Shown here: piece by piece, positions 16,697-26,033 of the stretch | How positions within the stretch are numbered: the stretch's first letter is position 1 | How the letters are laid out: each line of letters starts with the position of its first letter | Assembly (NCBI GenBank): GCA_028289365.1 | Contig: JANQQM010000147.1 | Location: 1-54,128, forward strand | DNA from: Salaquimonas sp. | GTDB taxonomy: Bacteria > Pseudomonadota > Alphaproteobacteria > Rhizobiales > Rhizobiaceae | Length of the DNA: 54,128 nucleotides | Direction: 5' to 3' | Program-made: the position numbers and the translations under genes | The notes under the pieces: model-generated | What the model saw: only the letters and a program-made list of their open reading frames with translations | Told to the model about the DNA's origin: nothing | Database searches by the model: none

Positions 16697-17752
16697 ATGG
16701 CGACAGTAGAACTGAAAGACGTCAAGAAGCGCTTCGGCAGGACCGAGGTAATTCATGGCGTCAGCGTGGATATCGAAGATGGCGAGTTTATCGTGATCGT
16801 CGGCCCTTCAGGGTGCGGGAAATCGACCCTGTTGCGCATGGTTGCAGGCCTTGAATCGGTCAGCGAAGGCGAGATCACCATCGACAAGGTAAGGGTGAAC
16901 GAGAAGGAACCAATGGATCGGGACATCGCCATGGTGTTCCAGAATTATGCGCTTTATCCGCACATGTCGGTACGCCAGAACATGGCCTACAGCCTCAAAA
17001 TTGCTAAACTGCCAAAATCCGAGATCGACAAAAAGGTCGCCGATGCAGCCCAGCTCTTGCAATTGGAGCCGTTTCTCGACCGCAAGCCGAGGCAGTTGTC
17101 GGGCGGACAGCGCCAGCGGGTTGCCATGGGTCGGGCCATAGTACGTGAACCTGCCGTATTCCTGTTTGACGAGCCATTATCCAATCTGGATGCCAAACTT
17201 CGTGTGCAAATGCGATTGGAAATCAAGGAGTTGCAGTCGAAACTTGGTGTGACTTCGCTTTATGTCACGCATGATCAGGTCGAGGCGATGACCATGGCAG
17301 ACCGCATGATTGTCATGAACAACGGCGTAGCCGAGCAAATCGGCACACCGCTTGATGTCTATGAGCATCCGGAAACGCTGTTTGCGGCACAATTTATCGG
17401 CAGCCCGGCAATGAACATCATGGAAGGCGAGATCAGTAACGGACAGATAAAGCTGGGCAATGGCGCCTCCCTGAATTGCGACAAAAAATTCAATGGCAAG
17501 GCAGCAATCGGTATTCGGCCGGAGCATGTCGTCATTGATCCCGATGGTCCGCTTGCGCTAACCGTCAATCTTGCGGAGCCGTTGGGTGCTAACACGCTGC
17601 TGCATGGCAAGCTGGAGGGTTCAGACGAGGCTTTTACCGCCAGCCTGGCTGGCGTTCATACCTCGGCGGCAACCTCGACAACGCTCAAGCTGTCGGTCCT
17701 GCCGGAAAACATTCATGTATTCGATGCTGCAACAGGCAGTAGCGTCGCGTGA
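16697..17752 (+). CDS. ugpC: Glycerol-3-phosphate ABC transporter ATP-binding protein UgpC
   Basis: ATPase of the importer, 351 residues, of the MalK/UgpC type. Walker [10 protein letters not shown] starts near 36, the signature [14 protein letters not shown] near 134, Walker B VFLFDEP near 154, and the H-loop is in [14 protein letters not shown]. The C-terminal third is the TOBE/OB regulatory domain with GIRPEHV. The ATG follows GAGAAATAAG, 1 nt after ugpE. In other Ugp systems this domain takes part in inhibition by internal phosphate; that is family knowledge. Confidence 0.95.
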   Translation: MATVELKDVKKRFGRTEVIHGVSVDIEDGEFIVIVGPSGCGKSTLLRMVAGLESVSEGEITIDKVRVNEKEPMDRDIAMVFQNYALYPHMSVRQNMAYSLKIAKLPKSEIDKKVADAAQLLQLEPFLDRKPRQLSGGQRQRVAMGRAIVREPAVFLFDEPLSNLDAKLRVQMRLEIKELQSKLGVTSLYVTHDQVEAMTMADRMIVMNNGVAEQIGTPLDVYEHPETLFAAQFIGSPAMNIMEGEISNGQIKLGNGASLNCDKKFNGKAAIGIRPEHVVIDPDGPLALTVNLAEPLGANTLLHGKLEGSDEAFTASLAGVHTSAATSTTLKLSVLPENIHVFDAATGSSVA

Positions 17753-17824
17753 TCGCCGCTTCCTTGAAACAACCAAAAACAATCACCATGCTGGGCGTTT
17801 AAGCGTTCAGAGGAGGGTCACAAG

Positions 17825-18295
17825 ATGCGTCGCTTCATATTTGGTTCGATTACCCACGCCATCGCCTTGGTAATCGGATTTGCACTCGGGATCTATTTCC
17901 TGCCGATCCTGACGGCACCGGAAACCCCTGATGCCGAATTGCTGCGGGAAAAGGCCAGTGCGGCAGTTTACTCCGCTGATTTCTCAAGGGATCTCAGAGG
18001 CAGCGATTTTCTACATTGGGGCGAAGGGAAAGTCAGTGTGACCCCCGAGCAGATTGTGCACGAAGGCGCATTGGCGCCGGGGCCTGACTACAAGCTCTAC
18101 CTGGTGAAGGAATTCGTCGAACATGAGGACGAGTTCGAGCCGGTCAAGGAAAATTCGCAATATGTCGGTGATGTAAAGACATTTGACGGGTTTCTGGTCG
18201 ATATCCCCGACGACGTGGATATTGAGAAATATTCAACGGTCCTAGTCTGGTGTGAGACTTTTTCGGAGTTCATCACCGCAGCGAAATATCGTTGA
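17825..18295 (+). CDS. Membrane-anchored DM13 domain protein
   Basis: A 156-residue protein with one N-terminal membrane segment (IALVIGFALGIYFLPIL) and a DM13 domain from about residue 55. The domain shows YKLYLVKEFV, VGDVKTFDGFLVDIP and the end block VLVWCETFSEFITAAKY with its conserved Cys. DM13 domains are proposed redox or electron-transfer modules, without firm biochemical proof. The ribosome site GGAGGG precedes the ATG. It follows ugpC by 72 nt and overlaps nothing, so it may be co-transcribed or independent. Confidence 0.8.
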   Translation: MRRFIFGSITHAIALVIGFALGIYFLPILTAPETPDAELLREKASAAVYSADFSRDLRGSDFLHWGEGKVSVTPEQIVHEGALAPGPDYKLYLVKEFVEHEDEFEPVKENSQYVGDVKTFDGFLVDIPDDVDIEKYSTVLVWCETFSEFITAAKYR

Positions 18296-18323
18296 ATATA
18301 AATCCGGGATCGGGGCAATAAAT

Positions 18324-19280
18324 ATGGAGACTGTAAGACTTGGCAGAACCGGGCTTGCCGCGAGTGTCGCCGGCCTGGGTTGCGGCGGACACAGCCGATT
18401 GGGTCAGAGCTATGGAAACAGCGAAGCCCAGTCTGTTGATCTGGTGAAATCTGCCATCGATGCCGGCGTCAACCTGATTGATACCGCTGCCGCCTATGGA
18501 ACCGAGGAAATCGTCGGCAAGGCCATTTCCGGAGACCGGGGCCAGGTTATCATTTCGACAAAGCAGCCGGTGATACAGCGCGGTAAAACGCGTAAGGAAA
18601 ACCAGCTAATTTCTGCAGACAGCTTTACCAAGAACGTTGATGATAGCCTGAGACGTTTGGGCTCCGACTATATCGATATCCTGCATCTGCACGGCGTTAT
18701 GCCGGATCAATATGAGCATTGCCGGGAAGAACTGATCCCAGCGCTCACCAGGCTGCAGGAGCAGGGAAAAATCCGCTTCAACGGGATCACCGAAAGATTT
18801 GTCCGGGATCCGCAACATTTGATGCTGCAACGCGCGCTTGAAGATGATTGCTGGGATGTCGTCATGACCGGGTTCAACATGATCAATCCCTCGGCCCGAA
18901 AAACCGTCTTCCCCAAATTGGCGGAAATGGACATCGGCAGCCTCATCATGTTTGCAGTACGCCGGGCACTGGCAAATCCCGAAGCGCTTCGTGAAATTGT
19001 CTCTGGCCTGATTGCGGAAGGTCAGATTGACGGTGATATCATCGACCAGAAAGACCCATTGGGCTTCATCGTCGACAGTGGGGCAGCCGACAACGTCATT
19101 GAAGCGGCATACCGATTTTGCCGTCATGAGCCTGGTTCGCATGTAATACTGACTGGAACCGGGAGCGCTGAGCATCTGAAGCAGAACCTGGCCTCCATTC
19201 AGTCCGGACCGCTTGACGCTGAGATCAGTAGACAACTCGCTGACCTGTTCGGTGCTGTCGATACCGTCACCGGCAATTAA
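18324..19280 (+). CDS. Aldo/keto reductase family protein
   Basis: A 318-residue NADPH-type oxidoreductase with a TIM-barrel fold. The catalytic tetrad fits Asp53 and Tyr58 (LIDTAAAYGTEE), Lys80 (IISTKQP) and His123 (ILHLHGV). The start METVRLGRTGL is typical; the frame also opens at 18252, but that stretch overlaps the DM13 gene. It is convergent with the GST gene. The cofactor and a carbonyl substrate are known only at family level. Confidence 0.85.
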   Translation: METVRLGRTGLAASVAGLGCGGHSRLGQSYGNSEAQSVDLVKSAIDAGVNLIDTAAAYGTEEIVGKAISGDRGQVIISTKQPVIQRGKTRKENQLISADSFTKNVDDSLRRLGSDYIDILHLHGVMPDQYEHCREELIPALTRLQEQGKIRFNGITERFVRDPQHLMLQRALEDDCWDVVMTGFNMINPSARKTVFPKLAEMDIGSLIMFAVRRALANPEALREIVSGLIAEGQIDGDIIDQKDPLGFIVDSGAADNVIEAAYRFCRHEPGSHVILTGTGSAEHLKQNLASIQSGPLDAEISRQLADLFGAVDTVTGN

Positions 19281-19292
19281 GCGCAAGCTTCA

Positions 19293-19922
19293 TCAACCTT
19301 CCGGGATTTCTCCCATTACTTTCGGGACATGGTATCCCTTCTGCACGGCGGGTCTGGCTAATAGTCGTTTGTACCAGGCTCGGATATTCGGATAATCGAC
19401 CAGATTAATCCCTTGCCATTCATGCCGCGAAATCCACGGCCAGCATGCCATGTCGGCGATCGAGTACTCACCGCAAATGTAATCGCGACCCTCTAGCTGT
19501 TTTTCCAGGACGCCATAGAGACGCTTTGCCTCTGCGGCATAACGTTCATTGGCATATTCGGCCTTGTCCGGATTGAAGTGCAGGAAATGGTGTGCTTGTC
19601 CGGCCATTGGGCCAAGACCGCCCATCTGCCACATCAGCCACTCCATCACCTTGATCCGCTCCTGCGGATCTTCGGGCAGAAATTTCCCATGTTTGTCGGC
19701 GAGATACCAAAGGATTGCGCCAGACTCCATGAGTGACATGCCAGTGTCGCGATCGACAATCGCAGGAATCTTGTTGTTAGGACCGATTTTCAGAAATTCG
19801 GGTGTCTTCTGGTCGCCCTGACTGATATTGATCGGATGGACTTCATAGTCGATGCCAAGTTCCTCCAGCAAAATGGAGACCTTACGTCCGTTCGGAGTTG
19901 TCCAGGTGTAGAGATCAATCAT
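19293..19922 (-). CDS. Glutathione S-transferase (Yfc/GstB-like)
   Basis: A 209-residue two-domain GST. The thioredoxin-like part starts MIDLYTWTTPNGRKVSILLE and contains NNKIPAIVD and the glutathione-binding MESGAILWYLADKHG. The helical part has GEYSIADMACWPW, the usual N-capping motif. I chose the ATG at 19922, with GGAGA about 7 nt upstream, over the nearby ATG at 19928 and the opening at 19973. It is the last gene of the tct-linked operon, so it may add or remove glutathione during breakdown of the imported compound; that role is inferred. Confidence 0.88.
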   Translation of the reverse strand: MIDLYTWTTPNGRKVSILLEELGIDYEVHPINISQGDQKTPEFLKIGPNNKIPAIVDRDTGMSLMESGAILWYLADKHGKFLPEDPQERIKVMEWLMWQMGGLGPMAGQAHHFLHFNPDKAEYANERYAAEAKRLYGVLEKQLEGRDYICGEYSIADMACWPWISRHEWQGINLVDYPNIRAWYKRLLARPAVQKGYHVPKVMGEIPEG

Positions 19923-19935
19923 CGCCATTCTCCAT

Positions 19936-20286
19936 CTATTTTTCAGCGGCCATGTCGAGCGCAGGGTCGTCATTCGCCCAAGGGCTGAATGGCGCAGGTA
20001 TGAGTATCTTGTTCTCCTGGGAGACCTGCAGCGGCCGGGTCTTTTTCACATATTCCTTCCAGCCCGGATCATTCATCAGCCGCGCGCGGCGCTCTGTGCG
20101 CTCCTGCATGTCGCGATAGGCCCAAAGATGGACGATCTGATGCAAGGGGCCGATCTCTGTCGAGAAGTAGCCAACCATGCGCCCTAAAATTCGACGTTGG
20201 ATGGCCAATCCTTCTTGTTCATATAGATTCAGGTATTGCGGTACTTCTCCAATTTGAAGTGTGTAAATACGTTCTTCAACAATCAT
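19936..20286 (-). CDS. NIPSNAP-family small protein
   Basis: A 116-residue single-domain protein of the NIPSNAP family (ferredoxin-like alpha/beta barrel), starting MIVEERIYTLQIGEVPQYLNLYE. Typical features are the initial ERIYTL strand, HLWAYRDMQERTERR and a tail with proline and tryptophan. The real start is 20286, 4 nt after the upstream ThDP enzyme; the longer frame to 20367 overlaps that gene. Family members often sit in catabolic operons, but their activity is not established. It is probably co-transcribed with its neighbours. Confidence 0.83.
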   Translation of the reverse strand: MIVEERIYTLQIGEVPQYLNLYEQEGLAIQRRILGRMVGYFSTEIGPLHQIVHLWAYRDMQERTERRARLMNDPGWKEYVKKTRPLQVSQENKILIPAPFSPWANDDPALDMAAEK

Positions 20287-20290
20287 GGGC

Positions 20291-22006
20291 CTAGCTGGAT
20301 TGCGCCGCTTCACCCTGCTTGCGGGCAGCTGAAAGCGACTGGGTGGGGGTAAGCGCTTCGGGATCAACCCTCAGCTCGATGAGATATCCTTCATTGGAAG
20401 TTCTGGCCCGCGACAGGGCGTCGGCGATCTGAACGTCGCTCGTGACGACTTCACCAGGAATTCCAAACGCACCGGCATAAGCGACGAAATCGGGATTGGT
20501 AAGATCGGTGCCGATAACATGATCGGGGTAGGTGCGTTCCTGATGCATGCGAATGGTGCCGTACATGCCGTTGTTCACGACAAGGTAGATGATCGGCAGT
20601 TTGTAGCGTTTGGCAGTGGCCAGTTCCTGGGCCGTCATCAGAAAGCACCCGTCGCCAGCAACACTCACGACGAAGCGATCCGGGTGCTGAAGCTTGGCGG
20701 CGATGGCTGCGGGAACGGAATAACCCATGGAACCGCTTGTCGGCGCGAGCTGGGTACGAAACTGTCGATGGGCATGGAAACGGTGAAGCCAAACCGAATA
20801 ATTGCCCGCGCCGTTCGTATAAATCGTGTCGTCGGGCAGGGACTGCGAAAAGTGCTTGATGACTGACGCCATATTAAGCGTGCCCGGCACGTCAGTAGGT
20901 TCCATGTATTCTTCGTAGGCGGGGTGGAACCCGGCTGTCCATTCGCGTCTGTCGCCGGCATTTTCCGGTAGTTCCAGCATGGCTGTGAGAAAATTTTCTG
21001 GCGACGATACAATCGACAAATCCGGGGAATAGACATGGCCCAGTTGTTCGGAACCGGGATGGACATGGACAAAGCGCATTTGCGGGATCGGGATGTCGAT
21101 CAGCGAATAGCCCTGCGTCGTCATCTCGCCCAGACGGCTGCCGATGACGATCACTAGATCCACCTCTTCCTTCAGCTTACGGCGCAATTCCGGCAGGGGC
21201 GCAATGCCAATCACGCCGGCATAATTGGGGTGGGCATTGTCAATATAGTCCTGACAGCGGAATGTCGTTGCCACTGGCAGGTCAAAACGTTCGGCGACTT
21301 TCTCGACCAGCTTGGCTGCCTCGGCATTCCAGCCGGGTCCACCGATCACGAGAAGCGGCTTTTTTGCCTGATCAATCATATCTCCCAGCTGCGCCATTGC
21401 CGACGTATTCGGCGCGCTTTGCCCGATTTCCACCGGTCGCAAATCCTGGACCTTGGCCGTCCGGGAAAGGACATCTTCGGGTAGGGCCAAAACAACCGGA
21501 CCAGGCCTGCCAGACAGGGCTACATGCCAAGCATGGGACAGATATTCGGGGATGCGTGCGACATCGTCGATCTGCGCAACCCACTTTGCCATTTCACCGA
21601 AAACGCGGCGGTAATCCATTTCCTGGAACGCTTCGCGGTCAATCATCGATGTCGCCACCTGACCGATGAGAACAATCATCGGGCTGCTGTCCTGAAAAGC
21701 GGTATGGATGCCGTTGGAGGCGTTGGTCGCACCGGGCCCGCGGGTCACCGCGCAGATGCCGGGCTTTCCGGTCAGCTTGGCGTAGGCGTCTGCCATATTC
21801 GAAGCGCCAGCCTCATGCCGGCAGGTGATCACATCAATCTTGTCCTGATGGTCATAAAGGCCGTCCAGCAGTCCGAGGAAGCTCTCACCGGGCACGCAAA
21901 AGACTTTCTCCGCGCCGAGGATCGCCAACTGATCGGCAAGGATCCGACCGCCGTGACGTTGCTGGCCACTGTTTTGAGCAGGTGAGGTGGGTTTGGCCAT
22001 AGACAT
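20291..22006 (-). CDS. Thiamine diphosphate-dependent enzyme, acetolactate synthase-like
   Basis: A 571-residue ThDP enzyme with the usual three domains. The catalytic Glu is Glu65 in TCRHEAGASN; the ThDP/Mg motif is GDG at 451-453 followed 25 residues later by NN at 478-479; TSGSMGYSVPAAIAA lies near 424. It belongs to the large family of acetolactate synthase, oxo-acid decarboxylase and carboligase proteins. The central domain is not clearly assigned to FAD or CoA binding. In this operon, next to a carboxylate transporter, it most likely decarboxylates or joins a 2-oxo acid; the exact reaction cannot be read. Confidence 0.85.
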   Translation of the reverse strand: MSMAKPTSPAQNSGQQRHGGRILADQLAILGAEKVFCVPGESFLGLLDGLYDHQDKIDVITCRHEAGASNMADAYAKLTGKPGICAVTRGPGATNASNGIHTAFQDSSPMIVLIGQVATSMIDREAFQEMDYRRVFGEMAKWVAQIDDVARIPEYLSHAWHVALSGRPGPVVLALPEDVLSRTAKVQDLRPVEIGQSAPNTSAMAQLGDMIDQAKKPLLVIGGPGWNAEAAKLVEKVAERFDLPVATTFRCQDYIDNAHPNYAGVIGIAPLPELRRKLKEEVDLVIVIGSRLGEMTTQGYSLIDIPIPQMRFVHVHPGSEQLGHVYSPDLSIVSSPENFLTAMLELPENAGDRREWTAGFHPAYEEYMEPTDVPGTLNMASVIKHFSQSLPDDTIYTNGAGNYSVWLHRFHAHRQFRTQLAPTSGSMGYSVPAAIAAKLQHPDRFVVSVAGDGCFLMTAQELATAKRYKLPIIYLVVNNGMYGTIRMHQERTYPDHVIGTDLTNPDFVAYAGAFGIPGEVVTSDVQIADALSRARTSNEGYLIELRVDPEALTPTQSLSAARKQGEAAQSS

Positions 22007-22010
22007 TGCG

Positions 22011-22796
22011 TCAGATGCTCCGGATCATTCCACCATCAACCCTGGTCATCTGACCGGTGACATAGCCCGCAGGATCGGAAAGCAGAAAGGCGGCAACGGC
22101 ACCGAATTCCTCCGGCTTGCCATAACGCTTGATCGGCAGCGATGCCGCAATCTCGCTGCGAACCTGCTCAAGAGTCTTGTCTTCCCGTTCCGCTCTTGCG
22201 CTATCAAGCTGTCCAACCCTGGCCGTATCGATCTTTCCGGGAAGGATCATGTTGACCGTAATGCCATCGCTGGCGACTTCTGCAGAAAGCGTTTTGCAGA
22301 ACCCGGCGACCGCGCCACGAATGGTATTTGAAACAGCGAGATTGGGGATCGGCTGAATGACGCCGGACGATCCAATGGCAAGAATCCGGCCCCAGCCTCT
22401 GGCGCGCATCGGTTCCACCGCGGCCTCGGTGATCTTGATGATGGAAAACAGAAGCATTTGCGCAGATCGCTGCCAGACTTCCAGGTCGACTCCTGTCGAA
22501 ACCGAGGGCGGCGGCCCGCCGGCATTGGCTACCAGCATATCCGGTCGAATTTCTGTCCGGATTCTCTCCGCAAACTCTTCAACAACCGCGGCTTCTGCCA
22601 GATCGAGCGCAATTGGCGTGACTTCAACGCCATGTTCTTTGGTCAACCGCTTTGCGTTGGTATCCAATACATCCTGCCTGCGCGCGACGATCACCAGGTT
22701 TGTCCCTTCGGCAGCGAGTTTTTCGGCGATTGCCTCACCAAGTCCTTGCGAGGCGCCAAGTACCAATGCCGTTTTGCCTTTGATCCCGAGATCCAT
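22011..22796 (-). CDS. Short-chain dehydrogenase/reductase with replaced catalytic Tyr/Lys
   Basis: A 261-residue SDR-fold protein with cofactor loop LVLGASQGLG (residues 11-20) and VANAGG near 89-94. Where classical SDRs have Y-x3-K, this protein has PNLAVSNTIR, so Tyr is replaced by Ser156 and Lys by Arg160, while Ser143/144 remains. A subfamily with such an S-N-x-x-R block exists in bacteria. It may use another proton donor or not be a reductase at all. It sits between tctA (8 nt) and the ThDP enzyme (4 nt) in the same orientation, so it belongs to the operon. Confidence 0.82.
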   Translation of the reverse strand: MDLGIKGKTALVLGASQGLGEAIAEKLAAEGTNLVIVARRQDVLDTNAKRLTKEHGVEVTPIALDLAEAAVVEEFAERIRTEIRPDMLVANAGGPPPSVSTGVDLEVWQRSAQMLLFSIIKITEAAVEPMRARGWGRILAIGSSGVIQPIPNLAVSNTIRGAVAGFCKTLSAEVASDGITVNMILPGKIDTARVGQLDSARAEREDKTLEQVRSEIAASLPIKRYGKPEEFGAVAAFLLSDPAGYVTGQMTRVDGGMIRSI

Positions 22797-22804
22797 TTCT
22801 AATC

Positions 22805-24457
22805 CTATTCTGCTGATTGCGGTGTTCTGTCACGGCGCAGATGAAGCACCGCTATTATTAGTCCTGCCAATACCATCAATCCTGCTGCGACCGGGCGAAT
22901 GGTGCCCGGCATGAGAAACACCGGATAGGCCATGACGATAAGCAACAATGATGGATAGAAACCGGCCCACCAAGCCTTGCCGCGATGCTTCTGATAGATC
23001 GGAAACACGATAGAAAAACATGCCAGAAGCAGGAAGAACAGCGACCAGGGCCGGGTGAGAAAAACCATGATGTCATCCGAGCGCGCAAACACTTGAGATA
23101 GCCGCGCCTCGGCGATGCTGCCCAGGACAACGCCCAACACCAGTGGAACGACCGGAAACCCAAGTGCCCGCATGAGGAAGCCCAGAATTCCGAAGAAGAA
23201 CAGCGTCCACATATCCCAGGAAATGTTGTTCAGCGCGAACATGCCGAGTGCGCAGTAAAACAGGATGACACCGGTCAGCATGTACAGCTTGACCTTGGTG
23301 ATCAGGACAAATCCCCGCAGCGTGAAAGACTGAAGGACCAGCATCATGAAATTAGCGACGAAGAAGGCGAGAAAGATCGAATAGGCGATTGTCGGCTCGT
23401 CGGTAATGAAAGAAGGGCTGGGTATGACGTCGTGGATCAGCAGCGCTCCCAGCATGATTGCCGTCATGATGTCGCCGGGCAGGCCAAGTGCCATCATCAC
23501 GATCAGCGCACCGCCGGCCGTGGCGTTGTTGGCGGCTTCCGGCGCGATAATACCGTCCACCGCGCCCTTGCCGAATTCGTCATGTTCCTTGGAGGCTTTC
23601 TTGGCCTGGTCATAGGCCAGTACGTTTGAGATTGTACTGCCCGCTGCGGGCAGGACGCCTACGAATACCCCGATTGCAGAAGACCGCAGCACATTTGTCC
23701 ATCTGCTGAGCACCTCACGCGCGGCTGCTAGGTAATTGATGTGCACGACATGGGTTTCGCCACCGAGTGGTTGGTGCGCTTTCTCGCTGGTGTTGACATC
23801 TCCCAGCAATCGACCAAATGCAAATATGCCGACGAGAACCGGCAGGAAGGCGAAGCCTTGCTCCAGCCGGTCGATCCCGAACGTAAATCTTGGCTGACCA
23901 AATACAACATCCGATCCGACAGTGGCAATCAGCAGGCCAAAGAGCCCTGACATCAATCCCTTGACCATCTGATCGCCGGCCAGACTCGCAGTAACCGTCA
24001 GGGCGAATATGATCAGGGAGAAATAGTCCACTGGCTGGAACTCGAGCCCGATAAGCGCCAGTTGCGGTGCTACCAGCATCAGGACTAGTGCTGCGAAGAT
24101 ACCGCCGAAAAAGCTGGACCAAACACCGATACCCAGGGCCAGGCCGGGCTGACCCGAACGCGCAAGGGGGTAGCCGTCAAACGTGGTCGCCACGGAAGAG
24201 GGGGTTCCTGGAATGCCCGTCAGAATCCCGGACATGAGACCACCGCTCAGGCCACCGACATAAACGGCGATCATCGTGGCAAGACCCTGTACCGGCGACA
24301 TGGAAAAGGTGAAGGGCAGAACCAGAACGACTGCCATTGCGATGGTGAAGCCGGGAACGGCACCTGCCAGCAATCCGGCAACGGTTCCGACCATCATCAG
24401 CATCATGGTGGATAGGGTGAAAAGCTCCGGTGCGGCCAGAACCAGATTTTCGAACAT
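22805..24457 (-). CDS. tctA: Tripartite tricarboxylate transporter, large permease TctA
   Basis: Large membrane subunit of a tripartite tricarboxylate (TTT) transporter, 550 residues, with about 11-12 hydrophobic segments. Diagnostic blocks are visible: GAVPGFTIAMAVVLVLPFTF near the N-terminus, GILTGIPGTPSSVATTFDGY, and in the second half ALGLPGDIMTAIMLGALLIHDV. These two Gly/Pro-rich motifs mark the pseudo-repeats of TctA. It begins 1 nt after tctB. It is driven by an ion gradient and imports a carboxylate delivered by the binding protein; which one is unknown. Confidence 0.93.
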   Translation of the reverse strand: MFENLVLAAPELFTLSTMMLMMVGTVAGLLAGAVPGFTIAMAVVLVLPFTFSMSPVQGLATMIAVYVGGLSGGLMSGILTGIPGTPSSVATTFDGYPLARSGQPGLALGIGVWSSFFGGIFAALVLMLVAPQLALIGLEFQPVDYFSLIIFALTVTASLAGDQMVKGLMSGLFGLLIATVGSDVVFGQPRFTFGIDRLEQGFAFLPVLVGIFAFGRLLGDVNTSEKAHQPLGGETHVVHINYLAAAREVLSRWTNVLRSSAIGVFVGVLPAAGSTISNVLAYDQAKKASKEHDEFGKGAVDGIIAPEAANNATAGGALIVMMALGLPGDIMTAIMLGALLIHDVIPSPSFITDEPTIAYSIFLAFFVANFMMLVLQSFTLRGFVLITKVKLYMLTGVILFYCALGMFALNNISWDMWTLFFFGILGFLMRALGFPVVPLVLGVVLGSIAEARLSQVFARSDDIMVFLTRPWSLFFLLLACFSIVFPIYQKHRGKAWWAGFYPSLLLIVMAYPVFLMPGTIRPVAAGLMVLAGLIIAVLHLRRDRTPQSAE

Positions 24458-24458
24458 G

Positions 24459-24938
24459 TCAGTAAACCCTCAACAGCGTTCCTTCGGGCAGAACAACACC
24501 CAGAGCGAGTGAGAATATTGCCCACATGCCGATTACAAATACTGCGGAAATGCCCGCATGAAGGCCGAGCTGCCGCGGCGACCAGCCGCCAAGCACGCAA
24601 AGGGTGAGGAACACATACAACAATCCCCCCAGCAACATGCCGAGCACGGGCATTAGGTAAAGAAATCCAAAAAAGAGCAGAAAACAGATGAATGGTTTGA
24701 CGTTATCCTTAAGCCAGCCGGTAAACGACGCAATGGTTGCCGCTTCCTCGCCGGAGGTTTGAGATTGAACCATCAGAACCAGTGAGAGAAATCCAAGTGG
24801 GATCAAGATTATCCGTGGCCAAGTCCAGGACGCCAATTGCCCGAACATCGGTTCCGGCAGGGAATAGGTCGCGGCGTAAATCACGGTGACAAGGACAAGA
24901 AAGAACAGAGCGACAAAGAAGTCACGATTTAGCGTCAT
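24459..24938 (-). CDS. tctB: Tripartite tricarboxylate transporter, small permease TctB
   Basis: Small membrane subunit of the TTT transporter, 159 residues with four predicted membrane helices (near 8-25, 40-57, 75-110 as a pair, 125-150). TctB proteins are poorly conserved in sequence; size, helix pattern and the tctC-B-A order support the name. The ribosome site GAGG precedes the ATG. A strong hairpin separates it from tctC, so its expression may be lower than that of the binding protein. Confidence 0.87.
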   Translation of the reverse strand: MTLNRDFFVALFFLVLVTVIYAATYSLPEPMFGQLASWTWPRIILIPLGFLSLVLMVQSQTSGEEAATIASFTGWLKDNVKPFICFLLFFGFLYLMPVLGMLLGGLLYVFLTLCVLGGWSPRQLGLHAGISAVFVIGMWAIFSLALGVVLPEGTLLRVY

Positions 24939-24959
24939 GATACGCCTCTAATTCGGAAA

Positions 24960-24986
24960 GGCCCGCGCCGGGGTTCAGCGCGGGCC
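24960..24986 (-). terminator. Intercistronic GC-rich hairpin between tctC and tctB
   Basis: GGCCCGCGC and GCGCGGGCC form a perfect 9-bp stem around a 9-nt loop, 7 nt after the tctC stop, followed on the minus strand by TTTCC. The location suggests partial termination or protection of the tctC message from decay, raising binding-protein output over the permeases. Confidence 0.6.
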
Positions 24987-24993
24987 CGGAAAC

Positions 24994-25977
24994 TTATTGG
25001 AAGCGTCCGACTTTTAGCTCTTTTGCGGCGTCAAGAAAATCACCTTCTGTGTCTTTCCACCATGCCTGATACTCTTCAGGCCCAAGATAGACGACCGCGG
25101 TTCCCTTTGCGGCCTGCTCGGCGACAAATCCCTCGTCCTCGGTCGGTCCCTTGAAGACCTCAGCCCAATAGTCGACGATTTCCTTCGGCGTTCCCTTCGG
25201 CAGCATGATACCGCGGGTTAGCGAGTAGTTCATGTCGACGCCCAACTCCTTCAGGGTTGGTACGTCGGGGATCAAATCGCTGCGCTCGTCTGCGGCGATT
25301 GCAAATGCCTTCAGCGCGCCATCATCGCGTTGGGTACGGGCCGCTGCCATGTTGATACCGCCCAGATCGATCGAACCGTTCAACAGACCGGTGATGCGAC
25401 CTGCCGTGCCACCTTGAAACGGTACATATTGGAAGTCGGTTCCGGTCTTGGCGCCCAGCATGATCCACAGGAAGTGGCTCGTGGCACCCATGGAAACACC
25501 AGTCGGTATTCCACCAGGATTGGCCTTGGCCGCTGCCAGCATGCCCTCGAGATCGTCATAGTCGACATGGCCACCGGCGCCGATGATCTCTGGGGTATCG
25601 GTCAGCATCGCAACTGGCTCAAATCCGTCCCAGCTGAAGTCTGTGACGCCGTTGATATAGTTGACGACCAGATGCTGGTGGATAGCGAAAAGCGTGCATC
25701 CATCCGGCTTTGCCGCATGGGCTTCCTTGGCTCCGGCACCGCCGCCCTGGCCGGGCATGGTGACCACCTTGATCTTTGTCGGCGCGTCGGAGGCTTCGAT
25801 TGCTTTTTCGAAAATCCCGAAGATTACGGCTGTTCCGCCGCCTGGTCCCCAGGGGACGATCAGCTTGGCGGTAGAGCAGGGCAGTTCCACTGCTGCCTGT
25901 GCCGGTGTTGCCGAAACAGCAAAAATGGATGCAATTCCGGCGAGCATTCCCTTCACGGCTAATGCATTGATTTTCAT
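24994..25977 (-). CDS. tctC: Tripartite tricarboxylate transporter substrate-binding protein TctC
   Basis: Periplasmic binding protein (Bug/TctC family), 327 residues. A signal peptide ends near ATPAQA (about residue 28); the mature protein has LIVPWGPGGGT and later the typical GATSHFLWIMLGAKTGTDFQYVPFQGG, which lines the ligand pocket in this family. It opens the tct operon, and its promoter lies in the 25978-26205 gap shared with the LysR gene. Ligand identity (citrate-like, aromatic acid or other) cannot be told from sequence. Confidence 0.93.
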   Translation of the reverse strand: MKINALAVKGMLAGIASIFAVSATPAQAAVELPCSTAKLIVPWGPGGGTAVIFGIFEKAIEASDAPTKIKVVTMPGQGGGAGAKEAHAAKPDGCTLFAIHQHLVVNYINGVTDFSWDGFEPVAMLTDTPEIIGAGGHVDYDDLEGMLAAAKANPGGIPTGVSMGATSHFLWIMLGAKTGTDFQYVPFQGGTAGRITGLLNGSIDLGGINMAAARTQRDDGALKAFAIAADERSDLIPDVPTLKELGVDMNYSLTRGIMLPKGTPKEIVDYWAEVFKGPTEDEGFVAEQAAKGTAVVYLGPEEYQAWWKDTEGDFLDAAKELKVGRFQ

Positions 25978-26033
25978 AAATTCCTCCCTTTTTGAAGCCT
26001 ATTTTTATTTTACGCAGTTTATGTTGTGCAGAT

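Noticed and set aside
13534-17752. ABC importer for maltose-like sugars instead of glycerol-3-phosphate
   Set aside because: The binding protein's mature start and internal blocks are of the UgpB type, the order B-A-E-C is the Ugp order, and a Pho-box candidate lies upstream.
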